DNA of 64,000 bases, from NCBI GenBank assembly GCA_016235545.1, contig JACRKB010000032.1, forward strand, positions 1 through 64,000. Direction: 5' to 3'. The notes below the pieces were generated by a model. It made no database searches. It was not told the DNA's origin and was given only the letters and a program-made list of their open reading frames with translations. The stretch comes from Verrucomicrobiota bacterium (lineage in GTDB: Bacteria; Verrucomicrobiota; Verrucomicrobiia; Limisphaerales; SXTU01). Below, piece after piece: positions 17,726-29,413 of this stretch; the stretch's first letter is position 1, and every line of letters starts with the position of its first letter. Position numbers and translations under genes: made by a program.

Positions 17726-19648
17726 TCACTGATTCGTGAACAGCTCCCAGTCTCCCACTTGTGCGAGGAGGCGCAGCGGCTTGCCACGCGCGAGCGGACG
17801 GGAGCTGGTGAAGGAGCCCTTGAACCCCACCACCAGCACGCGCCGCTGGCCGGCGAGCAGGTTGCTGAAGATGGAGTCGTCCTTGAGCACGCGGTCGCCG
17901 AAGCGGGCACGGTTGCCGGGAAACTCGAAGGGCATCCGGTGCTCTGGCAGGCCGGACAGCCAGGGCCGCCGCTCCGCGCTGATGACCGGGTGCGCGTAGA
18001 AGGGCAGCCCTTGCGGGATGCGGTGGCGCACGATGATCATGTCGCCCTCGCGGAACTCGCGCTTCAGGGCAAGACCCAGCGGCTTGAGCGTCTGGTTGCT
18101 GCGCAGGTCCGCCTCCACCAGCGGCGTGAGCGCCACCACGGCCAGGAGCGCAAGCGTGGCCAGTCCGCATGCCCAGCGGGTGCAAAGCGTCACCGACCAT
18201 TTGCGGCTCTCCCACACGACGGCCCCGAGCAACATCGTGGCGGCGAGCGGTGTGACCTTCACCCACAGATGATCGTGGACTTTGAAGACGAACCAGCACG
18301 CGATGGGAAAGGCAATGAGCGGGAGCAGCGCGGCGGCAGGAAGCGCACGCCACAGCCAAGCTTGCGGGCCGGCCTCCGACTTGGCGTGTGGCGGCACAGT
18401 CGATGAACCTGCCGGGTCGTGTGCCGGCGCTCCGAAGACGGCTGGCCAACGCAGCGCCACCAGTGCGGCGAGTGCGGGAAACATCGGCAGGATGTAGTGC
18501 ATCAGCTTGGCGCTGTTGACCGAGAAGAGCACGAAGGTGAAGCCCGCCCAGACGCTCAACACCAGCCATGCCTCTTGCGTGCGCGCGTCCATCGACCGCC
18601 AGTGCGCGCGCCGCCAGAGCCAGCCCAGCAGCAGCGTCCACGGCAGGAATCCGACGGCGAGCACGGGCAGGAAAAACCAGAAGGGCTGCGCGCGGTTCTT
18701 CACCGCCGCCTGCACCGCGTGGCCGACGATCTGCCCCTTGACCATGAACTCGAACGAGTTCGGCACAGTTTCCCAGACCATCAGGAACCACGGCAAGGCA
18801 AGCGCCACAAAGAGCGTCACGCCCGCGAGCGTTCCAAACAGCAAGATGCTCAAACGCGCGTCCGCAGTTCCGCTCCGCCACCAGAGCAACCCGCCGAACG
18901 GGACAAGTGTGAAATCTTCGGCCCCGGATTTTGGGATGCGCTTGCAACGCCACCAAAGGAGCGCGCCAAAGGCGACGAGCGGAATCACCAAAGCAATCGG
19001 TCCCTTCGTCAGCGCACCGCCCGCCATCGCAGCCCACGCCGCAAGCTGCCAGCCGAAACTCCTTCGCGCTGCCAGCCCCTGAGCATCCGCCGCCGGATCC
19101 TCCTCGCCTGACTCCTGACTACCGCCCGCTGACTGCTGACCGCTGACCGCTGACTGCTCCTCGATTCCGTCGAGGCTCCGCCAGCTCTGCCAGAAAAAGT
19201 AAATTGCCCACGCGATGAACTGCGTGAGGAAGATGTCCGTCGTCAGCATCCGCGCCATCACCCAGTAGAGGGTGGACGTGCTGAGGAGGAGCACGGCCCA
19301 ACGCGCCGCAGCCGCGCCCGCGATCGAGCGAATGAGGAGGAAGGTGGCCCACGCCGCGCTGAGGCCCGCGAGCGCCAGCGGCAGGCGCACGGCCCATTCG
19401 TTCACGCCGAAGACGGAGAGCGACGCGGCGACGGCCCAGTAGGTGAATGGCGGCTTGTCGAGGTGCGGCACATACCAGATGTGCGGCACGAGCCAGTTGC
19501 CAGTCTCGACCATCTCGCGGGCGATCTCGGCGTAGCGGCCCTCGTCCGGCTCGTTCAGCGAGCGAGTGCCGAGCAGGCCGAGGAAGAGCAGGAGCACGAA
19601 TGGCAGAAACCACCAAGGCGGGCGTTGGTCGGAATCGGCTTGCGGCAC
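17726..19648 (-). CDS. ArnT-like/PMT-family membrane glycosyltransferase
   Basis: LLGTRSLNEPDEGRYAEIAREMVETGNWLVPHIWYVPHLDKPPFTYWAVAASLSVFGVNEWAVRLP; multi-TM. Confidence 0.88.
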   Translation of the reverse strand: MPQADSDQRPPWWFLPFVLLLFLGLLGTRSLNEPDEGRYAEIAREMVETGNWLVPHIWYVPHLDKPPFTYWAVAASLSVFGVNEWAVRLPLALAGLSAAWATFLLIRSIAGAAAARWAVLLLSTSTLYWVMARMLTTDIFLTQFIAWAIYFFWQSWRSLDGIEEQSAVSGQQSAGGSQESGEEDPAADAQGLAARRSFGWQLAAWAAMAGGALTKGPIALVIPLVAFGALLWWRCKRIPKSGAEDFTLVPFGGLLWWRSGTADARLSILLFGTLAGVTLFVALALPWFLMVWETVPNSFEFMVKGQIVGHAVQAAVKNRAQPFWFFLPVLAVGFLPWTLLLGWLWRRAHWRSMDARTQEAWLVLSVWAGFTFVLFSVNSAKLMHYILPMFPALAALVALRWPAVFGAPAHDPAGSSTVPPHAKSEAGPQAWLWRALPAAALLPLIAFPIACWFVFKVHDHLWVKVTPLAATMLLGAVVWESRKWSVTLCTRWACGLATLALLAVVALTPLVEADLRSNQTLKPLGLALKREFREGDMIIVRHRIPQGLPFYAHPVISAERRPWLSGLPEHRMPFEFPGNRARFGDRVLKDDSIFSNLLAGQRRVLVVGFKGSFTSSRPLARGKPLRLLAQVGDWELFTNQ

Positions 19649-20044
19649 AGCGGAGTTTTAGCGGGTGAAGCGAGGAAGCGGAAGCGGCGAGTTGCGGGAA
19701 GTAGAGGACAGAGCGTGGCTGGGAGAGAATGGAGGACAGAGGAAAGCGTCGTGGCTGCTCGCAATCCTCCATCCTGTCTCAACCAGATTTCCCTGGGAGC
19801 GCAGTCGCATGGGCGCGGAGGGCTCGACCTTTGGGAAGCAGCGCCGAGGGGCGGAGCGCAAGGGGTTGAATCCGGACGCGGCGGGTCACCCAACTAATAG
19901 TGGTTCCGGCATGAAATAACCGTTGTCGGCAGTGTGGGTTTTCCGATAGATTTTGCGGCGTCTCGAAGTCGGGTTGCCGTGCCGTTTCCAAGCGGTTTTT
20001 TCCGGTGGGTTTGCCGTGCTTCGCGACAGCATTTTACAGAACCA

Positions 20045-22503
<2,459 letters not shown>

Positions 22504-22521
22504 AGAAAGAAATTGACGGAT

Positions 22522-22540
22522 GTAGTCACATGTGACCACA
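22522..22540. promoter_or_regulatory. Candidate VapB operator palindrome around GTCACATGTGAC
   Basis: Perfect 12-bp palindrome 22525-22536, nearly symmetric flanks (TGTaGTCACATGTGACcACA), about 12 nt upstream of antitoxin ATG. Confidence 0.5.
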
Positions 22541-22548
22541 TTGCAGCC

Positions 22549-22881
22549 ATGAAGACCAAACCACGCCCAACAAAACTCCCCGAACCGAAGTCGCAGACGA
22601 TGGTGCTCAACGACGCCATCGCGATGCCCGAGCTTGGGCTGACGTTCCCCGTCCGCGTCGCCAAAGCCAAGCTCTCGGCCCTGCTGGAGTTGGTCGCTTC
22701 CGGGCAGGATGTGGTCATCACCTCGGATGGTGAGCCCAAAGCCAGACTTGTTGGCATCAAACAACGCGAGCGTGGCAAGGTGTTCCGTGGCATGGGGGAT
22801 TACCTCATGAGCCAGCCCGTCCACGTTGGGCCCACGGCGGATGAAGTCATCCGCGAGGACCGTGACGCGCGGGGCTGGTAA
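22549..22881 (+). CDS. Phd/YefM-like antitoxin
   Basis: FPVRVAKAKLSALLELVASGQDVVITSDGEPKARLVGI. Confidence 0.82.
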   Translation: MKTKPRPTKLPEPKSQTMVLNDAIAMPELGLTFPVRVAKAKLSALLELVASGQDVVITSDGEPKARLVGIKQRERGKVFRGMGDYLMSQPVHVGPTADEVIREDRDARGW

Positions 22882-22883
22882 CG

Positions 22884-23333
22884 ATGTATCTCGACTCCGC
22901 CATCATCGTGAAGCTGCTTGTCCGCGAACCGGACAGCGGGTGGTTCAACGAGCACCTCGACGGGTTGAAGTTTCAGACATCGGAGCTGGCGCTCACCGAA
23001 GTGCCCGCCGCTCTCTTGGCCAAGGAGCGCGCGGGTCAACTCACCGACCTGAAGCGCGCCGCCGCGCGCGTGCGGTTTGAGGAAATGGTCGAAGACGAGG
23101 CCCTCGTCCTGCTGCCGCTGAATCGCGCCGTCCTCCAGAGGGCCGCCAACATTATCCAAGCCTGTCACCCGCGCGTGCCCTTGCGGACGCTGGATGCCAT
23201 TCACGTTGCGACCTGCGACTTGAGCAACTGCGCCCCGCTGTGCGCCACCGACAACCGGTTGCGCGCCGCCGCGCAGCATCTCGGCCTCCAACTTTTCCCC
23301 GATCGACCCGAAGACGTCACGATCGCCAACTAG
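22884..23333 (+). CDS. PIN-domain toxin, VapC-like
   Basis: MYLDSAIIVKLLVREPDS...LRTLDAIHVATCD...LCATDNRLRAAAQHLGL: PIN acidic residues and DAIHVATA-like motif. Confidence 0.88.
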   Translation: MYLDSAIIVKLLVREPDSGWFNEHLDGLKFQTSELALTEVPAALLAKERAGQLTDLKRAAARVRFEEMVEDEALVLLPLNRAVLQRAANIIQACHPRVPLRTLDAIHVATCDLSNCAPLCATDNRLRAAAQHLGLQLFPDRPEDVTIAN

Positions 23334-23342
23334 CTTTTCCCC

Positions 23343-26015
23343 ATGCCCGACGAAACTCCACCCACTCCCACGCCCGCACAGACCGGCTCCGCCTACACGC
23401 AGGGCGAAAAAATCACCAAGATAAACGTCGCCGACGAGATTAAGAACTCGTTCCTCGACTACTCGATGTCCGTCATCATCTCGCGCGCGTTGCCCGACGT
23501 GCGCGACGGCCTCAAGCCCTCGCAACGCCGCATCCTTTACGCGATGCACGAGCTGTCGCTCTTCCCCGGGCGCAAGCACTACAAGTGCGCCAAGATTTGC
23601 GGCGACACCTCCGGCAACTACCACCCGCACGGCGAGGCGGTGATTTACCCCACGCTCGTCCACATGGCCCAGCCGTGGGTCATGCGCGAGAAGCTCGTGG
23701 ACGGCAAAGGCAACTTCGGCTCCGTCGAGGCCGACCCGCCCGCCGCGATGCGTTACACCGAGGCCCGGCTCACGCACCTGGGCGCGGCGCTGATGCAGGA
23801 CATGGACCGGGACACGGTGGACTTCGTCCCGAACTACGACGAGCGCATGACGGAGCCCACCGTCTTCCCGGCGGCCTTCCCGAACCTGCTCGTCAACGGC
23901 GGCACCGGCATCGCCGTCGGCATGGCCACGAACATGCCGCCGCACAATCTCGGGGAAATTGTGGACGGCATCTGCGCGCAGATTGACGACCCGGCCATCA
24001 CCATCGCGGGCCTGATGAAGTTCATCAAAGGCCCTGACTTCCCGACCGGCGGCTTCATCTGCGGCATCGAGGGCATCAAGAATTATTTCGAGACCGGGCG
24101 CGGCTCCATCAAGCTGCGCGGCAAAATCGGCAGCGAGGAATTGCGCGGCAACCGCGAGCAGCTCGTCATCACGGAAATCCCCTTCAACGTGAACCGCGCT
24201 GCGCTCGAATCGAGCATCGCCGACCTCGTGAACCAGAAAATCATCACGGACATCTCCGCGATGCGCAACGAGTCCGACGAGCACTGCCGCCTCGTCATCG
24301 AGCTCAAGCGCGACGCCCTGCCCAAGGTCGTCATCAACAATCTCTTTCAGCACACCCAGCTCGAGATTTCCTTCAGCGTCAACGCCCTCGCCATCGACCA
24401 CGGCAAGCCCAAGACGCTGAACCTCAAGCAGCTCATCTCCGCCTACATTGACCACCGCCGCGAGGTCATCCTGCGCCGCACCCGCTTCGAGCTGCGCAAG
24501 GCCGAGGACCGCGCCGAGATTCTCGAAGGCCACCTTGTCGCCCTCGCCAACCTCGACGAGTTCATCCACATCATCCGCAGCAGCGACAACAAGGAGGAAG
24601 CCCGCGTCAAACTCCTCGCGTTCGAATGGACGCGCGAGCAGGTCGAGCGCTGGGGCATTCTCATTCGTCGCGAAAACCAGCTCACCGACGGTCGTTACTC
24701 GCTCGCCGAACGCCAGGTGGACGCCATCCTCGAACTCCGCCTCTACCAGCTCACCGGGCTTGAAATTGACAAGGTCGAGGCCGAATACAAAGCCCTCCTC
24801 GAAGTCATCAAGGACCTGATGGACATCCTCGCGAAGGAACCGCGCGTCATGGGCATCATGAAGGCCGAGCTGAAGGCCATTAAGGAAAAGCACGCCACGC
24901 CGCGCCTCAGCCAGATTGTCCCCGACGAAGGCGAGATTGCCATCGAGGACCTCATTGCCAACGAGGGCGTCATCATCACCCTCACCCATGCCGGCCTGCT
25001 CAAGCGCACCGCCGTCTCCGCTTACCGCGCCCAGCGTCGCGGCGGCAAGGGCGTCATCGGCATGACCACGCGCGAAGCCGACACGCCCGAGGAGAGCGAC
25101 TTCATCGAGCACCTCTTCACCGCCAGCACGCACGACTACCTGATGTTCTTCACGAACAGCGGCCGAGTGTATGTCGAGCGCGTCCACGAAATCCCCGACA
25201 TGGGTCGCGCCTCGAAAGGCCGCAGCATTGCGAACCTCCTCGAACTCCAGGCCAACGAGAAAATCGCCGCCCTCATCCGGATCCAGTCCAAGACCGATGC
25301 CAACAAGGCCGACGTGACCTGGCAGCAGCCGGGCGAACTCTTCTTCGCCACGCAGCAGGGCACGGTGAAGAAGACCACCCTCAACGAATATGGGAACGTC
25401 CGCAAAGGTGGCATCATCGCCATCGGCATTGATGCAGCCGACAAGCTCATTGACGTCAAGCTCACGCGCGGCAGCCTCGTGGAGAGCGACGAAGTGAAAG
25501 ACCCCGGCGACGATGTTGTCCTCATCACCCACAGCGGCATGAGCATCCGCTTCAGCGAAGCCGATGTGCGCTCCATGGGCCGGGGCGCAGGCGGCGTCAA
25601 AGGCATCACCTTGGAAGCAGGAGATGAAGTCGTCGCCCTCGCCATCGTCGTGCCCGACGCGACCCTGCTCGTCGCCGGCGAAAATGGCATCGGCAAGCGC
25701 ACCTCCTTCGACGAATATCTCGTGCAATCCGAAAGCGGCGCGCGCAAGCAATCCCGCGGCGGCAAGGGCCGGATCACCATGAAAGTCGGCGACAAGACCG
25801 GCGGCGTGGTCGGCGCGCTCACCGTGCAGGATGCCGACGAAATCATGCTCATCACCGCCGGAGGCCAGATGGTCCGCATCCCCGTGCAGGGCATCCGCGA
25901 GGCGGGCCGCAACACCATGGGAGTGAAGCTCGTCAACCTCGACCCCGGCGACAAGCTCCTTGCCATCGCCCCCGTCATCAGCGAGGAGCGAGGCGAGGAA
26001 GCCCCATCCGCCTGA
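23343..26015 (+). CDS. gyrA: DNA gyrase subunit A
   Basis: SVIISRALPDVRDGLKPSQRRILYAM; GDTSGNYHPHGEAVIYPTLVHMAQPW; GyrA-box AQRRGGKGVIGM. Confidence 0.96.
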   Translation: MPDETPPTPTPAQTGSAYTQGEKITKINVADEIKNSFLDYSMSVIISRALPDVRDGLKPSQRRILYAMHELSLFPGRKHYKCAKICGDTSGNYHPHGEAVIYPTLVHMAQPWVMREKLVDGKGNFGSVEADPPAAMRYTEARLTHLGAALMQDMDRDTVDFVPNYDERMTEPTVFPAAFPNLLVNGGTGIAVGMATNMPPHNLGEIVDGICAQIDDPAITIAGLMKFIKGPDFPTGGFICGIEGIKNYFETGRGSIKLRGKIGSEELRGNREQLVITEIPFNVNRAALESSIADLVNQKIITDISAMRNESDEHCRLVIELKRDALPKVVINNLFQHTQLEISFSVNALAIDHGKPKTLNLKQLISAYIDHRREVILRRTRFELRKAEDRAEILEGHLVALANLDEFIHIIRSSDNKEEARVKLLAFEWTREQVERWGILIRRENQLTDGRYSLAERQVDAILELRLYQLTGLEIDKVEAEYKALLEVIKDLMDILAKEPRVMGIMKAELKAIKEKHATPRLSQIVPDEGEIAIEDLIANEGVIITLTHAGLLKRTAVSAYRAQRRGGKGVIGMTTREADTPEESDFIEHLFTASTHDYLMFFTNSGRVYVERVHEIPDMGRASKGRSIANLLELQANEKIAALIRIQSKTDANKADVTWQQPGELFFATQQGTVKKTTLNEYGNVRKGGIIAIGIDAADKLIDVKLTRGSLVESDEVKDPGDDVVLITHSGMSIRFSEADVRSMGRGAGGVKGITLEAGDEVVALAIVVPDATLLVAGENGIGKRTSFDEYLVQSESGARKQSRGGKGRITMKVGDKTGGVVGALTVQDADEIMLITAGGQMVRIPVQGIREAGRNTMGVKLVNLDPGDKLLAIAPVISEERGEEAPSA

Positions 26016-26019
26016 GCCT

Positions 26020-26085
26020 CGTGCCGGCGACTTGCAGTCGCCGTCATCTGTGTGCACGACACCCGACGGCGAGTGCAACTCGCCG
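26020..26085. repeat. Bipartite palindromic element (CGTGCCGGCGACTTGCAGTCGCCGTC ... CGACGGCGAGTGCAACTCGCCGACG)
   Basis: 26-nt segment 26020-26045 is exactly the reverse complement of 50877-50902; diverged copy at 28471-28496. Confidence 0.85.
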
Positions 26086-26158
26086 ACGCAGGTTCATGGG
26101 CAGCCGAACGCCCACCTTTTTCATTCTCTCCACTTCGCACCACGACTAGCCTGCTCGC

Positions 26159-26899
26159 GTGTTGCCGGAACGAAAATGGGAAGCTGAACCGCTGCTGCGC
26201 TTCGTCGCGGGCGTGTGCTTCTGCCTCTCCATCGGCACACTGGCGACCAGCGCCATTCTCCCCGCAGCTGCCTTTGCCACGCAGGAGGGAAAGTTCTTTC
26301 TGTTCGTGAGCAACTCCATCGTGCTGCACGGCGGCACATTGCTGCTCGTGGCCATCTTCCTGCGCGAGCACGGCATTGGGTGGCGGGAGGGATTTGGCTT
26401 CAAGAGCGCCGGTCTGCTGCGCACGCTCTCGCTCTCCCTCGCCGGAGTCGTCATCGCGTTGCCGATGGCACTGGCGCTTCAGCAGCTTTCCGCGATGGGC
26501 ATGAAGAGCGTCAGCGTGCAGCCGGAGGTGCAGTTGGTGGTGCAGACCTTGCAGGCGACACAAACCCTGCAACAGCGCGTGTTCTTCGCGTTCGTCGCCA
26601 TCCTTGGCGCGCCGGTGGTCGAGGAAATCATCTTCCGCGGCATCCTCTATCCCGCCCTCAAGCAGCGCGGCTGGCCGCACCTCGCGCTCTGGGGCACGTC
26701 GCTTTTTTTCGCGCTCACGCACGCGAACGTGGCCACCTTCCTGCCGCTGACCTTCCTCGCGATGGTGCTGGTGTTCCTCTACGAGCGCACCGGCAACCTC
26801 CTCGCGCCCATCCTGACCCACAGCCTGTTCAACGCGGCGAACTACTTCGCCCTCGTCTTTCAGTCCGAGCTGAAGGAGTTCTTCAAAGTGCAACCGTGA
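26159..26899 (+). CDS. CPBP family intramembrane glutamic endopeptidase
   Basis: APVVEEIIFRGILYPAL; SLFFALTHAN; ILTHSLFNAANY. Confidence 0.88.
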   Translation: MLPERKWEAEPLLRFVAGVCFCLSIGTLATSAILPAAAFATQEGKFFLFVSNSIVLHGGTLLLVAIFLREHGIGWREGFGFKSAGLLRTLSLSLAGVVIALPMALALQQLSAMGMKSVSVQPEVQLVVQTLQATQTLQQRVFFAFVAILGAPVVEEIIFRGILYPALKQRGWPHLALWGTSLFFALTHANVATFLPLTFLAMVLVFLYERTGNLLAPILTHSLFNAANYFALVFQSELKEFFKVQP

Positions 26900-27831
26900 A
26901 GGAGTTCGACCTCATCGCGCGCCTCAAGGCCACGCTCCCCACGCACGAGTCGGTGCTGGCCGGCGCGGGCGACGACTGCGCCGTGCTGGACCTCGGCCTG
27001 CCGCACCATCTCGTGCTCTTCAAAACCGATGCTGTCGTCGAGGGCGTCCACTTCACCATCGACGCGCCTCCGGAAAAAATCGGCCACAAAGCGCTTGCCC
27101 GCTGCCTCAGCGACATCGCCGCGATGGCCGGCACGCCCACGCACGCCGTCGTCACGCTCGCGCTGCCAGAGAAGTTCGACACCGCGCGCATCGAGGCAAT
27201 CTACGCGGGGATGAACGCGCTCGCGCGGAAGCACGGCGTCGCCATCGTCGGCGGCGAGACAACCACCAACCCCGAGCGGCTGCTGCTCTCCATCGCGCTC
27301 CTCGGCACCGTGCCGCGCAGCCGCCAAGTGCTGCGCTCCGGGGCGAAGTCCGGCGACGCCATCTTCGTCACCGGCACGTTGGGCGGCTCGTTGATCGGGC
27401 GGCATCTCGAATTTGAGCCGAGGCTGGCGGAGGCTCGCTGGCTGGCCGAACGCTTCACCGTCCACGCGATGATTGATTTGAGCGACGGCCTTGCGGGTGA
27501 CCTGCGACACATTCTCGAAGCCAGCGAAGTGGGTGCCGACCTGCTGGCGAGCGCCATTCCCATCAGCCGGGCCGCCAAACTTCAGACACGCGAGGAATCC
27601 TCCGCCAAGCCACCGCTGCTTGCCGCACTCACGGACGGCGAGGATTTTGAACTGCTCTTCACCGTCGCCAGCCGGACAGCCGTGCCGCTTCTGGACGCGT
27701 GGAAGGCGCAGTTCCCCGACGTGAAGCTCTCGTGCGTCGGCAAGATCACGTCCGCACCTGGCCTGCGCCTCCGCGACGAGCGCGGACTGCGCGAGTTCAA
27801 CCTGCGCGGCTTTGAACACTTTTCGAGTTGA
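26896..27831 (+). CDS. thiL: Thiamine-monophosphate kinase
   Basis: GAGDDCAVLD...KTDAVVEGVHF...GHKALARCLSDIAAMAGTP...GGETTT...MIDLSDGLAGDLRHI; GTG start overlaps the upstream stop. Confidence 0.92.
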   Translation: MKEFDLIARLKATLPTHESVLAGAGDDCAVLDLGLPHHLVLFKTDAVVEGVHFTIDAPPEKIGHKALARCLSDIAAMAGTPTHAVVTLALPEKFDTARIEAIYAGMNALARKHGVAIVGGETTTNPERLLLSIALLGTVPRSRQVLRSGAKSGDAIFVTGTLGGSLIGRHLEFEPRLAEARWLAERFTVHAMIDLSDGLAGDLRHILEASEVGADLLASAIPISRAAKLQTREESSAKPPLLAALTDGEDFELLFTVASRTAVPLLDAWKAQFPDVKLSCVGKITSAPGLRLRDERGLREFNLRGFEHFSS

Positions 27832-27971
27832 GCCACAGATGAACACAGGCGAGAAGCTTTGTCAGGAGGGCAGGAAGGCAGGAGGGAAAAGGCGGTCTAT
27901 GGCCTTTGTTTCCTGGCTTCCAGCCCTCCTTATGAACTCTTTTTCTCCTTCATCTGTGTCCATCTGTGGCT
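27831..27971. repeat. Intergenic nested inverted repeat between thiL stop and tsaE start
   Basis: AGCCACAGATGAACACAG / CTGTGTCCATCTGTGGCT outer arms, GGAGGGCAGGAAGGCAGG / CCTGGCTTCCAGCCCTCC inner arms. Confidence 0.85.
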
Positions 27972-27972
27972 G

Positions 27973-28431
27973 ATGAAAGTGTGCCTCACCAATTCGCCGG
28001 AAGAGACCGCCGCGCTCGGCGAGGCGTGGGCGAGAGAAACTGCGCATGGCTGGACGTTGGCGCTCTGCGGCGACCTCGGCATGGGCAAGACACAGTTGGT
28101 GAAGGGTCTCGCGCGTGGGCTGGGCATCACGGCGCGCATCGCCTCCCCGACCTTCGCGCTTGTCAACGAGCACACCGGCGGACACCTGCCGCTCTTCCAT
28201 CTCGACCTCTACCGGCTCGACACCCGTGCGCAAATCGCCGGCGCGGGGCTGGACGAATACTTCTTCACCCCGCGCGGCGTGACGGTGGTGGAGTGGGCGG
28301 AGCGGTGGTTCGGCACCGCTCCGAGTTCCGAGTTCCGAGTTCCGAGTTTCTCCGGTCGGCTGCGCTGGGTGAAGCTCACATCTGAAAGCGAGACGACACG
28401 GCGCATCGAGTATGAAGATTTTGGCTCTTGA
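27973..28431 (+). CDS. tsaE: tRNA threonylcarbamoyladenosine biosynthesis ATPase TsaE
   Basis: LALCGDLGMGKTQLVKGLARGLGI...SPTFALVNEH...FHLDLYRLD...VVEWAERW. Confidence 0.93.
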   Translation: MKVCLTNSPEETAALGEAWARETAHGWTLALCGDLGMGKTQLVKGLARGLGITARIASPTFALVNEHTGGHLPLFHLDLYRLDTRAQIAGAGLDEYFFTPRGVTVVEWAERWFGTAPSSEFRVPSFSGRLRWVKLTSESETTRRIEYEDFGS

Positions 28432-29128
28432 GTTCTCCTCCGCCCGGCGCGGCGCGGCGGTCGTCGAGGTCGTGCCGGCGGTTTGCAATCGCCGACTAGA
28501 CGCATCGTCAGCCACAGAAGGGGACAGCACGTCAGCGGCGCGGGGCGGGCGTGTCCTCGGGCTTGCCGTGGCTGAGGGCATCGTGCCGGGGCCGTTCGAG
28601 TTGATTGAGTCGGCCCTGCGATCGGCGGGAGTCGAGCGTGAGCAGGTCGAATGCATCGCGGTTGGGCTGGGGCCGGGATCTTACACGGGCATCCGATCGG
28701 CCATCGCGCTGGCGCAAGGCTGGCAGCTCGCGCTCGGGGTGAAATTGCTGGGCATCAGCACCGCTGAAGTGCTGGCGAGCACGGCGCAGGCAGCGGGTGT
28801 GGCAGGCCGCGTCACCGTGGTGATAGATGCTCTTCGCGAAGAATTTTACTCGGCCAGTTACGAAATCACAGCGGGTGGCTGGCGTGAGACAGCTCCGCTG
28901 CGACTGCTCAAACGCGAAGCCGTCGAGGCGCTGGCGGCAGCTGGCGAGATTCTCCTCAGCCCGGATGGGAAATGCTTGCCTGCTGGAGCCAAGCTGGTTT
29001 TGCCTTCCGCTGCCGAACTCGGGCGGCTGGCTTCCCTGCGCGACGACTTCCAACCAGGCGAAAAGCTGGAGCCGATTTACTTGCGCGAGACGAGCTTCGT
29101 GAAGGCACCTGCACCGAGGTTTTACTGA
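28412..29128 (+). CDS. tsaB: tRNA threonylcarbamoyladenosine biosynthesis protein TsaB
   Basis: MKILALEFSS; AVGLGPGSYTGIRSAIALAQGWQLAL; VVIDALREEFYSASYE. Confidence 0.92.
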   Translation: MKILALEFSSARRGAAVVEVVPAVCNRRLDASSATEGDSTSAARGGRVLGLAVAEGIVPGPFELIESALRSAGVEREQVECIAVGLGPGSYTGIRSAIALAQGWQLALGVKLLGISTAEVLASTAQAAGVAGRVTVVIDALREEFYSASYEITAGGWRETAPLRLLKREAVEALAAAGEILLSPDGKCLPAGAKLVLPSAAELGRLASLRDDFQPGEKLEPIYLRETSFVKAPAPRFY

Positions 29129-29413
29129 ACTGGAGCGCGGACGCCAAAGTCCGCCGGAGCCGACACCATCCGGTTTCAACCCTGACTCCAAAGTCGGACT
29201 CGATCCTTCGGCGAGGAACGCGGCCTTCAGGCCGATGAAATATGCGCAGGCCAACTGGTTGCCGAATGCGCTTTTCCTCCCGAGCCAGCTGCGACGTGAA
29301 CGCCCCGCTCAGTGCGCCTCTTACGGGTCCCCTGCGGTTCCGATTTCGGAACTCGTGGTTGGTTTCCCAAGAAGGCCAGGCTCCAACCAGGCGCGGAGGG
29401 CTGGCACTTCTCT

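Noticed and set aside
22800-26078. 1092-aa minus-strand ORF
   Set aside because: Antisense to gyrA; low-complexity acidic/His-rich translation typical of the complementary frame of GC-rich genes
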